Made by a program: the position numbers and the translations under genes. From Paramecium tetraurelia (taxonomy: Eukaryota > Ciliophora > Oligohymenophorea > Peniculida > Parameciidae): a DNA stretch of 64,000 nt. The stretch is taken from positions 2,539-66,538 of the forward strand of contig NW_001798984.1 in the NCBI RefSeq assembly GCF_000165425.1, in the 5' to 3' direction. Positions 23,070-33,611 of the stretch are shown here, one piece after another (the first letter of the stretch is position 1; each line of letters starts with the position of its first letter). The notes under the pieces are model-generated. The model worked only from the letters and a program-made list of their open reading frames with translations. It ran no database searches and had not been told where the DNA came from.

Positions 23070-24812
23070 TCAAACGAGGAATTCTCTAATTTATTCTATG
23101 ATTTATCTATTTGCAGATTCAGCAGCATTCACTCCATTGCTTCTCATGCCCATGTTCTAGAATCCGTGGGGAAGACTTTCAAATACTTTTAGTTTGATAT
23201 TCTCTAATCCATTATCTTTGCAATAATGAACGAATTCTACAGAGTTATCCAATAATACATCATCAGATCCCACAAAGATAACAAAATCTTTGGGAAATTG
23301 TTGTATAACTTCCTGGGGAGTTAGAATGGGAGATGCATAATAATCATTTGGTAGATCTGATTGATTCTTAAGATAACTCTATCTACACAACATTAAGAGT
23401 CCCATGGGTATCATTTGATCATTCATGCTTTTGAGATTAGAAGGCACTACATCACAAAGATTCAAATTGACAGCAGGGTATTGTAAGACAATTTTATCCG
23501 GGACTCTTTGATTTGTCTCTATTGCTCTAATCACTATTCCCAAAGCCAAATTACCACCAGCAGAGTCTCCAATCAAAATGATATTTTTAGGTGAGATATT
23601 GAAATAGGCAGAACTAAAATGAACAATCCACATGTAATATTGCCAGCAGTCATCAAGAGCCAATGGAAATGGATTCTCAGGGGCCAAACGATAATCAATT
23701 GAGAAGACGACTGTATTAGCCAGTTGATTAACCCATTTTCTGGTGTATGATTAATGAGAAAAGGAAGACATAGAGATGAATCCTCCTCCATGTATGTGAA
23801 TGATTACATTCTACATAGTATGTACACCCAATTCTCCGATCTCATTCCTTGATGAAATACAACAACCTCCAAAAAAGTTAGACGACTACTACAGTTATTG
23901 TATATGTTATGTCCTTTGAATTTGGAATTCACTTTTGGTCAAATTTCTTACTGCCTATACAAAATCTTAATTAGATATTTTTTGCTTAAAGATTTACTTA
24001 TGACACATCACTCTAACTCTAATGTCATAGTCATTCTGTTTCTTTCTGATAGTTCTGAATGCTACCTAATAGAGTAAATTTTTAGGAATATCAGTTGAAT
24101 TGGTATTACAATGATGCAAAGTATCTAAGGTAATTTGATTGAATAATCTTGGAATATAGATTATTTTCTTCAGTTTCACTTATTCCAATTGTAATTTATA
24201 TCCGGCTTTTACTATTTTGGAGTCGTCTATAATTCTCCACAATTGCAAAGCATGTTCAAGTGTTGGATTAGTGATTATTTCTGTGGCAGCCAGATCGGTT
24301 TCCTCTTGGTTTGATAAATAATAAAGAGCCTTCAAGTTCCTAACTACACATTACATGAATTAAGATTGATATTGTTTCCCAGAATTTATGTATGCGTGTC
24401 CCAAAGATACTTTTTGATAGAAATTTCTTAATTACTATTTGACATTCCCAGGTTCATCCAATTTGATTACTTCGATATTCGGAATATTCATATATTCTTC
24501 GTCATTGAAAATAGTATTTTTTGGTTTTTTGTTGATATAAGGCAGCATCTCAGTAACTTTCTTTATTTTTTCAAGTTCAAAAGCCAATTTTATTTAGTTA
24601 CCTCTGTTGTCTTCCATATCTGACAATTCATCAATTTTTGAAAGCACATCATTCTAAACAATATTCAAACATCTCTTCACGAATATTTTGTTTCCATCTG
24701 AGGAATTCACTTTCTCTATAGTACTTTTGAATTGATTTAGAGTTTAAATGATTTTTTAATTATTTGTTTTCTATATGATAGCTGTTATATTGATAAATTC
24801 TTCTTCAGTCAT
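23070..24812 (-). CDS. Hormone-sensitive-lipase-family alpha/beta hydrolase
   Basis: Intronless as read, 580 aa, starting MTEEEFINITAI. The N-terminal ~350 residues resemble the HSL regulatory domain in length and helical character. The catalytic part has the family oxyanion motif IIHIHGGGFISMS, the block FSIDYRLAPENPFPLALDD, nucleophile ILIGDSAGGNLALG, acid FVGSDDVLLDN and His in ESLPHGFQNMG. All triad members are present. Expected activity: hydrolysis of acylglycerols, sterol esters or other esters in the cytosol or at lipid droplets. Divergent from the SHIPPO gene; the 186-nt gap holds a 9-bp tandem repeat. Confidence 0.9.
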
Positions 24813-24943
24813 TTATTTTATAATATATATTTTTATTAAAATATCATGGATTCATAAATACATCATCCTAAGTCCTTGACATAACCAAACATCACTCCCT
24901 CAATAAACCTAAATTTTATATAGTAATATTGATCTTAATGCTT

Positions 24944-24979
24944 AATTACTATAATTACTATAATTACTATAATTACTAT
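24944..24979. repeat. 9-bp tandem repeat (AATTACTAT)4
   Basis: Four consecutive copies of AATTACTAT, just 19 nt upstream of the SHIPPO gene start and between two divergent genes. Either a replication-slippage array or a promoter element. Confidence 0.9.
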
Positions 24980-24998
24980 TATTAATTTATTAAATATA

Positions 24999-26571
24999 AT
25001 GAAATTTAGTCAAACCCCAAAATCCACTTTAACCGAAAATTTCAATCCACCTCCTGGATATTATATTGGGAATGATTTAAATGATATGCTGAATACCATC
25101 AAGACTAAACCACCCCAATAACAATTCTCGAGATCTGATCGATTTGGAGATATTCAAACAAACATTCTTCCTCAGAGTAAAACTGTAGAAGGATTCGACA
25201 AAATTGCCTACTAAGCTTCTCTCAAACATTCCTTTTAAAATCAAAAACTAAAAGATCACAACTATGTATATTAAGCATAAGTATGTAAGTTTTATTAATT
25301 ATTATAGTCTTAGCAATAATTGAAGAAGACTCAAGATGTTGATAAGAAAATGAAGAACTTACTTATCAAACAAATGGAAAACTGTTTGAACTAATAACTC
25401 GAAATAACACCATCAGGACAATGTGTTTTGGATAAATCTAAACTGTTGCAAAAGTTATAAACCATTGCTCCATTACAAGTAACATAAATCAACTAAAACG
25501 CTAGCCTCCCGGTCCTGGACATTACAATTCTAATGAAACCTTAATTAAGCCCAGAGTAAGAGGAGCAATCATCAAAGAGGATAGCAAAAGAACAACATTC
25601 TAAGAGCCATTCTTGACAGCCGATGTGATCTATGGAAAGTAATTAACTAATAATGGATAAAACGAATCTGAATCTAATATATCACAAAAGTAGAAGCAGA
25701 AGAAAATCAAATTTATTCAAGGAGATGAATATAACTTAGAAAAATTATTTGAAAAAGATAAGAAGAAGAAAGAAAGACAAACTGCTCCCCCACCTGGTCA
25801 TTATGAAATCGAATCCCAATTCGGAAAAATTACAGAATTGAACTATTAAAATTAATGCTTTGATAGTAGAGAACCCAGATTTAAATACATTTCAGATGAA
25901 AATCCAGGACCTGGTTAATATAAAGCCGATAATTAATTTAATGAATTTGGTGGATATATGTCAAAACTACCTAGATAACCTCCAAAAGATAATATGATTG
26001 TTCCTGTTGGGAATTACATTGTATAAGATTTATCAAGACCTCAAAGAAAAGATGGGCTCTTTCCATCGAGTTTTGGATCTGGGTCTAAGAGAATGAAAGA
26101 AGTCGTCATAAATAGTGAAGTTCCTGGTCCTGGTAGTTATGATAATTTGGTTTAAAAAAAGAAGCAATTTAAATATGTGTTTAGAAAGAAAGAGAAACGA
26201 CCTACTATTGAAAAGTATCCTGAATCCTTTGGTTTATCAGTAGCCAAAGAATTAGTGTCTGTCAATACCACAAAGGAACGAAGCAAATCTCTTCAAAAAC
26301 CAGTATAAATATTATAAATCTTTAGTAATAATCCTCTATGTTTTCTTCGAATGTCCAAAGATTTAAGGATAAAAAGATCACAGAAGAGTTAGGCCCAGGA
26401 AGTTATACAGTGCATGATCAGTTTACGAAAACAACTTTTAATTAAGGAAATGATATCTTTGGAAAGGGTTAAAGAATCTAATAATAATAATTCTAAGAAA
26501 TAGGTCCAGGGGCTTATGATGGAGATTACAAGGTTCTTAAGAAGAATTTTGTTAGAGATGTTCATTTTTGA
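24999..26571 (+). CDS. SHIPPO/STPGR-repeat protein (ODF3/CIMAP-like)
   Basis: Starts MKFSQTPKSTLTENFNPPPG. Pro-Gly repeats recur through the chain: PPPGYYIGND, PPGPGHYNSNE, PPPGHYEIESQFG, NPGPGQYKADNQF, EVPGPGSYDNL, LGPGSYTVHDQF and IGPGAYDGDY. This is the STPGR/SHIPPO pattern of sperm-tail and ciliary microtubule proteins, where each unit contacts tubulin along or inside doublet microtubules. Three introns (27, 26 and 23 nt) restore frame. Roughly 500 aa. Expected location: cilia or cortical microtubules. Confidence 0.87.
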
Positions 26572-26589
26572 CTTTTTAATATGTGTAAA

Positions 26590-27461
26590 TCATTTAAACA
26601 TATTTTACATTATTTCCTTAAATAAATCTACTTTCTCTTTATCTTTAAACATGACCTTAAGAGTGTCGACTTAAATAGAATCTTTTTCATTTTAGGATTG
26701 AGTCTGCTTTGTACTGATCGCCCTGATAATAATGTTTTCCTATTTGGATCCCAAGGGTTTCACTTCTGAAATTCCTTTAAATAATTATCCTGTATACAAT
26801 ATCTATTGAATTTGATTCCTGTTTATTAATATAATGAGTACCGATAGATAAAGTAAAATGTTTCCTTCTCTTTTGCCTTTTCCAAGGCAACTGTTCCTTT
26901 TTCTACTACATCATTGGCATTTTTTCGGAACTTCTCAATTTCAGCCACAAGTAATTACTCAGTCTATGCTGAATAGTCATATTTCATTTCAATTTACTTT
27001 GGTTCTTCATCTTCTGGTTTTTAATCATCTTCTGCTCCTAAATTATTATGCGAAAAGAAAATACCTGCATCCTCGCCACCATCACTTTCATCTGATTTAG
27101 GAATTTTGTAATCAATGCCAAATAAAGAGGGACCTGGTTTAGTCAAATCAATCCCATTAATATTTGGCTCTTATTTATTTAGAGCGGCAAACAATCCTGT
27201 GCTTGGTTTAGTTGAACCAAACAAACCTCCACTTTAATTTACTGGTGCCTCTACATTGCTAATTAAATTGCTTTAATGGTTTTCAAATAAGGATTAGATT
27301 TATCCTTCTCCATTTTTCTTTTCATTTGATTCTGTCACTTTATTCTCCTATTTATTGTCCTAATTTTAATCGGAATCCTTCTCTTATTATGGTTCGTTGA
27401 CTTCGTCTCCTTTTACAGATTCATCTACTTTTGACTTCAAATCAACTGATTGTTAAGCCAT
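26590..27461 (-). CDS. Nup50/Nup2-like nucleoporin with Ran-binding domain
   Basis: N-terminal half is acidic and Gln/Asn-rich with LFG-type nucleoporin motifs (GGLFGSTKPSTGLFAAL; PGPSLFGIDYK). A C-terminal domain LYTGQLFKGISEVKPLG, ENIIIRAISTK, TLKVMFKDKEKVDLFKEIM has the strand order of the Ran-binding (RanBP1-type) fold found in Nup50 and Nup2. Two introns (27 and 23 nt). About 270 aa, shorter than animal Nup50. Expected role: nuclear-pore basket and importin-alpha/Ran recycling. The N-terminal importin-binding motif was not identified. Stop is 18 nt from the convergent SHIPPO stop. Confidence 0.72.
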
Positions 27462-27570
27462 ATTATAATAAAAGTTTTTATTAAATAATTAAATTTAAGA
27501 AGACACTATTTTTTAATTTTTTAATATCATTGTGTTTATATTGTTTTATATTCTATTGAATAATCTTATA

Positions 27571-28316
27571 TCATGCCAAACTGCCTCCTGTCCATCTTGC
27601 CTTAATTTCTATGGTCTCTCCAGGGGGTATAGATAACTAAGCTAAAGTTCTATTGCATTTTACCCCTTGGAGTGGGATATCATTATAATAAAGATCCAAA
27701 TCAACAATAGATCTATCTTACATTGATTTATTACCTATCTTGGAAGCCAAAGTATTTAAATAGTTGATCCTTGATATCATTGATAGTATTATTATCTGAT
27801 AGATTTTTAAATTCGAATCCTTGTTTGCTTAAATTGGCTGTTGTTTTAAATTTCAAAGTAAACTGTCCTTAATTCATTGCACCTTGTTATGAAATCATCA
27901 AATTTGATTGTGGGAATAAATCACTAACATCTGGTTATTTTTAAATTGGTTGAGAATCCCCCAAATCAGGAGGCTCACTATCAACCAATTTGGGTTATGA
28001 TTTTATTGCAATATCATATTCAATGAACTCCTCCTCCCTTAGAATTAGTAATTCCACAGGTGGACCTTAAAGTGAAATCATTGGAAAGTAAACTTCCAAA
28101 GCCTTATTGAGCTCATCTCCTTTGCATAACATTCCTCTATCAGACAAATACACTCCTGGATTCAGTAGCATCTACTTTTTACTATATTTAATCACACATT
28201 TTTTACGCATATGCCCCATCTATAGTGTGTTAAATCAACTCGTTGAGAGTTGTCTTGGGATTGATTTAAGCAGTCAAACTCCTTCCACAATACTTCACTG
28301 ATACTCGTATATTCAT
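27571..28316 (-). CDS. Tandem ubiquitin-fold protein ending in RWTGG-SLA
   Basis: Starts MNIRVSVKYCGRSLTAQINP followed by KTTLNELIQHTIDGAYAK: beta-beta-helix order of a ubiquitin fold, then VYLSDRGMLCKGDELNKALE and VELLIL. A second unit runs FTLKFKTTANLSKQGFEFK, INDIKDQLFKYFGF, VDLDLYYNDIPLQG, CNRTLAQLSIPPGETIEIKA and finishes RWTGGSLA. A Gly-Gly close to a short tail recalls precursor forms of conjugated ubiquitin-like proteins, but conjugation is unproven. Two introns (25 and 22 nt) restore frame. Related to the protein at 35243-35942, which shares the terminal RWTGG. About 230 aa. Function unknown. Confidence 0.72.
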
Positions 28317-28401
28317 TTACAATTTAATAATAAATATATTGTCTATTAATAACTTTTTAAAATATATAAGAATAGTCACAAGATTCATGTCGAAATATTT
28401 C

Positions 28402-29250
28402 TCATTCCTAATCAATTTAGTAAAGGAGGTCATTATCATCGTTGAGGAAGGATCTCTAAACCTCATTGCTGACATCTTCGTATTGCTGTGAAAATTGGGG
28501 AATACAATTCGCATTCATTATCTATCTGATTTTTTCAATTATCTCATAGAGATAATCCTTGTGATTTTCTAAGGAATTTAAATATACTCCTTTTAGGATT
28601 TCCAGTTGTGTACAGCTAGTTCCTTGTATCATTTGGTCAATACGTTTTTCTTTATTTAAGAGTAAAAAGAAATTTTAAACTATCTGAGGCACTTAATCCA
28701 AATGTTGAGATTATTCAATCAATTTTTCGCCGATTTGTTCTGTAGTGTAATGTAACTCAAACATTTTTAGAAGTGAAGTTAGTTCATAATAAAACTATTC
28801 ATTTAGAAGGAATTTGATATTCTTAATAATTGAATTCCATTTCTCATTTTTGAAGAGTATTTTTTAATATTGTTGCTTATCGAATCGATCATGTCTAAAA
28901 AAATAAACGACGGCAAGACTCTTGCATTTCCAATTAAACAAACTTCGAGCTACGTGCTCCATATAGGAGTATGTATTTTTGTTTTAAAAAATAGCCTATA
29001 ACTTTTCTTATTTGGCCTAGGCCTTATCGGAGAGCCCATCTTTGTGTATATTCTTTTTTGTGCCTGCCAAACTCAAATAGACGTGCCTTCCAATCTGAGT
29101 AAAATATTCTATTAGTTGTCTTTCCTCCTTAAAAGAACTCCAAATTGCTGGACTTTCCAATTTTATTATGTGGATTCCTACAGGCTTGCCAACTCCCTTT
29201 TTCAGTTGTACCTCATGTGTTTTGAGCTTTTTGATGTTTTTTGTTTTCAT
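28402..29250 (-). CDS. Alpha-helical hypothetical protein (282 aa)
   Basis: One open frame from MKTKNIKKLKTHEVQLKK to LLYQIDQE, no intron needed. Regular helices throughout (EERQLIEYFTQIGRHVYLSL; NEQFYYELTSLLKMFELHY; HKDYLYEIIEKIRQIMNAN) suggest a long helical bundle. A BAR-type membrane-binding fold is possible but there is no diagnostic motif. Lies 85 nt upstream of the ubiquitin-fold gene on the same strand. Confidence 0.65.
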
Positions 29251-29414
29251 TTTTAATTTGTAAAATGTTCTAAACTATTTCACTTTTGAATACAGACTTG
29301 ATTTCTATTAGTGTAATATTATTTCACCTTCTTAATTCAATAGAATTTCAATAATAGAATTAATGAAAATAGAAAATATAATATTTTTAAATTTATAATC
29401 TATATATATAATAC

Positions 29415-30264
29415 ATCAATCAGATACGTATTATTAATCATAATCCTCCTCCACTTACATGCAGGCAAGTAATTCATTAATATACGACTCATAATCCTAT
29501 AGAGTTTGGTCTAACTCGTAGAATTTCTCATATCGACTTTGCAGTTTTTCATCAAAATCTTTTTTGCTAATTAAATCTATATCCTCAAAACTTCTAATTA
29601 AGTATTTTGTAAAAAGACATTATAAAATGGTTTCAGCAGTGCTTAATGTTTTGTTATGTTGTTCTCGATACATTTGTTGTAAATTATCGTATAACAATTA
29701 CGCATTCTAAAACTATAAATATGTAAAATATTCTTTGTGAAACTTCTAATTTAGCATAGGAGCCAATTTCTTTAGGGAAGGATAATTACTATAATTATCA
29801 AAATTATCGATAAGCCTTGGAACACCTTCTATGATTTGAAAATCAGGATTTGATGATTTGAAGAAAAAGACAATACAATTTTTATTTGATTTCTCAACAA
29901 TTTGGCAATATTCCACAATAAGTTTTGGAATCTTTATTTAAGCAGCATTTAGAAATATCCCAGGAGCATCAATTTTTTACTTTGGTTTTGCTTTAGACTA
30001 TCCATTCTACTCCACTGTCGCCTTATTATTCTAATCGACTGCTGCTCCATTTTAGTCCTGCTGCTCAATTGCCACCTTTTTTATGCCAGTCTGCTAAAAA
30101 CAAATAAATCTCCCCAAACGAGATAGCGCCTATATTGCTTAAGTACTCTATTAATCGGAGCTCCATGCATTTGTTTTCTCCAAAGGCTTCTAAGTGTTCA
30201 TTCCCTTTGGCTTACCAATTTTATTGGGTCTCTTCTCGTTATTTGGATGCTACTATTATTACAT
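29415..30264 (-). CDS. Hypothetical protein with basic Gln-rich N terminus
   Basis: Starts MQQQQHPNNEKRPNKIGKPK just 18 nt downstream of the SWI3-like stop on the same strand. A disordered head leads to IFLNAAQIKIPKLIVEYCQI, NCIVFFFKSSNPDFQIIEG and helices such as TAETILQCLFTKYLIRSFED. Intronless as read, 282 aa, ending EDYDQQYVSD. I do not recognise the family. A start at an internal ATG is possible but would lose coding-like sequence. Confidence 0.6.
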
Positions 30265-30282
30265 TATTTAATTTAATAAATA

Positions 30283-32124
30283 TCATTAATTGTTTTCTTC
30301 ATTATACATTTATAACTTTTATTATACAACTATTAATCTCTCAGCAAGCGTTTACTTCTATTAATCTCTTATTAGAACAATATACTTATTGCATTTCTAA
30401 ATTGTTTTTCTCGTTCAAAACAATCTTTTCGTATTCCTCAAGAAAAGCGATTTTCTACTGTATTTTTTCCATTTAAACATTGATGATAGCATTGATACAT
30501 TAATTTAATTTATTTTCTTCCTTAGTGATTTCAGCATTAGCTTTATTGATTGAGTCCTCTTTGAAATTGACAATTTAAGTTTGATCAAGAGCAATCTATC
30601 AATACTAATAATAAATACTAAGTTATTTTGCAAATTGGTTAACTCCTTGTTTGAATTACCATTGCACAATTTTTCCCCATTGTGTTACTTCGATTCTTCA
30701 ACCTAATTAAGGTGTTTTTGGAAAATGGAGAGATGATACGCATATAGATTGGAGGAATCTGAGAATATTTAGGGCTATCAAGAATTATATGAATAATACT
30801 TCTTCACTTGCAATCCTACTAGCCAAGTCATAAATGGTCAATTTTTGCAATTGTTCCTATCCATCCAAAGAACGAATAATTGAGGATTACTTTTGAAAGG
30901 GATAGATGAGAAAATAGATAAGTATCTAAATAACATCTAATTTGACTTTTCTATTCTCATTTATAAATTCTGCAATTTTATCCCAACCTACTTCTGGATT
31001 TTCTTGGATGTAATTCAACATTTCTGATAACTCCTTATCACTTAATTGAGTGTCTGATTGCTCTGCTTGATCAATTGAGATGTTAGTGCTTTTCAATCTT
31101 TCTTCAATATCAGTTTTAAAGAAGTCCTCTGCACAGAGTATGTTTGGGAAATGATTATTCCCATAGCATCTTATACATAGAATAATTTCTTTGATATCTT
31201 TAATAGGTTTTTATTGGTACCAAACTAAATTACATTTCATTTAACATGAATCGCAAATAGGCCTAATATTATTTTATCTTGTAACCTTAATTTAAGTGAC
31301 AAAGCTCTTATTGAATCAATAATTTATTATTCACTTAATTAATATTGTTCCAAACTATTTTTGGATTAAAATAACTCATTAAATAAATTATCAGGAATAG
31401 CAGGCTAAGGGATAATTTTGCCTTAGTATTAGTCTGAATCCACCTGAGAATTGATGATTCCCCAGTGATTCAAAAATCCATGAATTCTGACTATTGTGCA
31501 TGCATCAGCAGCTAGTTGTCTCCGACATGCAGTAGTAGTCAAATATACATTTGGAGTGTTATAATATAAATTAATAATAAAGTTCCTATGTTTCTTATAA
31601 AGTTGAGGGGTTTTGTGTTTGTTCTCTTGATTGAAATACTCCTTAAAATTCTCCTTCTCAATTGAATGTATTTTGTCAATTCTGAACCAAGAAGTACAAG
31701 AAGGTACAATGATTTCAAAAGATCTCTTCCTAGTAACAAAAGGATCTGGAGGGAAAATTTAAAAATTTTGAGGCTGGATTGGTGGATTAGTCAAAGGTTA
31801 CTGCAAAATTGGCTTATAAGTGTGTGGAGGAGATGCAGAAATGATAGATTGTTTGGATTATTAGACTTAAATATTTTAAGGATTCATTTATGGATATAAG
31901 AATGCTTGCTTAGGAGAAAGCATTGCTGGATTTATTTGTAATTGTTATTAGGTAATTTATGATTAACTAGGTAATGTTGTTCCTTAAGACTTATTTTTAA
32001 TCTAATTGGTTGATTGAGGAGGAGGTAATTGAACAATACTTTTTGGAATACGAACTGTTGTATCTGCATCATGAACAATGAATCCATTTGCAACTTTCTT
32101 TAGAGTAACTTTAACTTATGGCAT
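30283..32124 (-). CDS. SWI3/RSC8/SMARCC-like chromatin-remodelling subunit
   Basis: Starts MPQVKVTLKKVANGF. A SWIRM domain follows a Gln/Pro-rich head: IVPSCTSWFRIDKIHSIE, TPQLYKKHRNFIINLYY, VYLTTTACRRQLAAD and RIHGFLNHWGIIN. Next a ZZ-like zinc segment (CDSCQMKCNLVWY, ILCIRCYGNNHFP) and a SANT domain (LSDKELSEMLNY, WDKIAEFINEN). The C terminus is a long leucine-zipper helix (MEKIQQKIAFLEEYEKIVLN). SWIRM, ZZ, SANT and zipper in this order are diagnostic of the SWI3/RSC8/BAF155 core scaffold of SWI/SNF remodellers. Introns of 25, 23 and 28 nt in the 3' half. Nuclear. Confidence 0.9.
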
Positions 32125-32177
32125 TTTCTTCTAATTCATTAATTTATTTATATACAATATAATTAATTTTATATAAA

Positions 32178-32694
32178 ATGAACACAAAGTCATTTGAAGT
32201 TTTGATACATTCATAATATGCCTTCCACAGATGCAGAAGTGAAGTGCACAAGTATGAAGATTGCAGATAGACCACATCCCCAATTCCCAAGGATCCACGT
32301 CTGTGCAGAAACACCGCTAGAGAATTGGTTGGATGCTATAAGGAGGCGTAATTAATATGAGATTATGATCATTAGAGAACGTATGCATCCATTGTGTTTG
32401 GCTCCTTTCAATGATGTCAGGGAATGTGTATTTAAGGCTGATGGCAATATCTTCAACTGCAAGAAAGAATCACAATAATTCGTTGATTGCCAAATGAATT
32501 AAGAAAAATATCAGGATTTCTTGGCTGTAACATAATATAATACAAATAGTTATCAACAGACAAATAAAAAGAAGCTTTATAATTTGATTTCTTCAACTAC
32601 AGAGGCCATTTCGACAAGTATAGTTGAAGTATTAGTGATTTATAAATATAAAAAGACATAATAATATTAAAAATATCGATATTTTATTAAATGA
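32178..32694 (+). CDS. CHCH/twin-cysteine small protein, probably mitochondrial
   Basis: Starts MNTKSFEVLIHSQYAFHRC. Paired cysteines sit in helix-like spacing: FHRCRSEVHKYEDCRQ (CX8C), RLCRNTARELVGCYK (CX9C), LCLAPFNDVRECVFKAD (CX9C) and FNCKKESQQFVDCQ (CX9C). This is the pattern of twin CX9C proteins imported by Mia40 into the mitochondrial intermembrane space; the double arrangement resembles complex I subunits of the NDUFA8 type. One 28-nt intron (about 32350-32377) joins the two halves. The tail after NTNSYQQTN is uncertain. The stop TGA shares bases with the next gene's ATG (ATGA). Confidence 0.65.
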
Positions 32695-33342
32695 GTGAAC
32701 AGTCCTACCCAATATCAAGAGAAAAACCCGAACTCAACCCTCAAAAGTATTAACAATCAGAGATACTCTGACACTGATAATTCCTATAACAAATAACCGC
32801 AAAATTATAAACAGACCTATTAGTACAATTATTTTCTTAACTTCTTTAGTAAAAATCAGAATCACGATAGACAAAGCAATATCAACTACTCTCACAATTA
32901 TAACACCTATAGACAAAGCAATTCCAAATATCCTCAAAAACAAAGAGACTATTACTATCAAGCATAACCTGATCCAATATCCTAAAGTTAAAAGCCACTC
33001 AAACAATCTGAAACTGAAAAAGACTCTCAACAAACCAATAAAGACTTATTCCAATAGGCAAATCAAGATGCCCAATTCCAAAATCAAATCTAAATTGGTG
33101 GCCAATCCAATCAAAATCAATAATTGAATGACATTAAACCCTCAACTCAAGTTTCCAATGATAAATAAGAGCTATCAACGCAATAAATTAATGGTCCTCA
33201 ATCTTAAGAGTCTGCATCTAAGGAAATCTAAAAACCATAATTTAATGAAAAAGTATAAACAATTGCAAATGCAAATAGTGAATCAACTGCTACAATCTAA
33301 CACAATAAATAGCTTCTTGGCATTTCATAATAATAATTGATT
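32691..33342 (+). CDS. Q/N-rich low-complexity protein
   Basis: An ATG overlapping the preceding stop, then a 25-nt intron (32695-32719), gives MKKNPNSTLKSINNQRYSDT and an Asn/Gln/Tyr-rich chain (NYSHNYNTYRQSNSKYPQKQ; QQANQDAQFQNQIQIGGQSN). Such prion-like sequence is disordered and often found in RNA-granule proteins. The 3' end is uncertain: the frame stays open past the marked end until about 33810, across the opposite PDI gene, while a neighbouring frame stops at 33340. No domain. Confidence 0.5.
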
Positions 33343-33611
33343 TAATAAAAATAAATACCATTATTAGTATAATTTTTGATTCTACCTAATGACACAACTT
33401 CACAACCTTAATTGATCCCATTAACATTAGTAATTATTAAACTAATTATCTATAGTAAAATTTAACACAAACATACGAGTAATTAAAGCTATTAATTTAA
33501 AATGATGATTAACAATAGAGTTGAAATGTAATAATGTGTGTGTGCATATAAATATTATTAATATAATAAACTACTAAATAAAATACATATTCTGGTTTTA
33601 CATAAAATAAT

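Noticed and set aside
32734-33033. Minus-strand hydrophobic ORF
   Set aside because: Antisense to the Q/N-rich gene; the hydrophobic look comes from reverse-complemented Asn/Gln codons.
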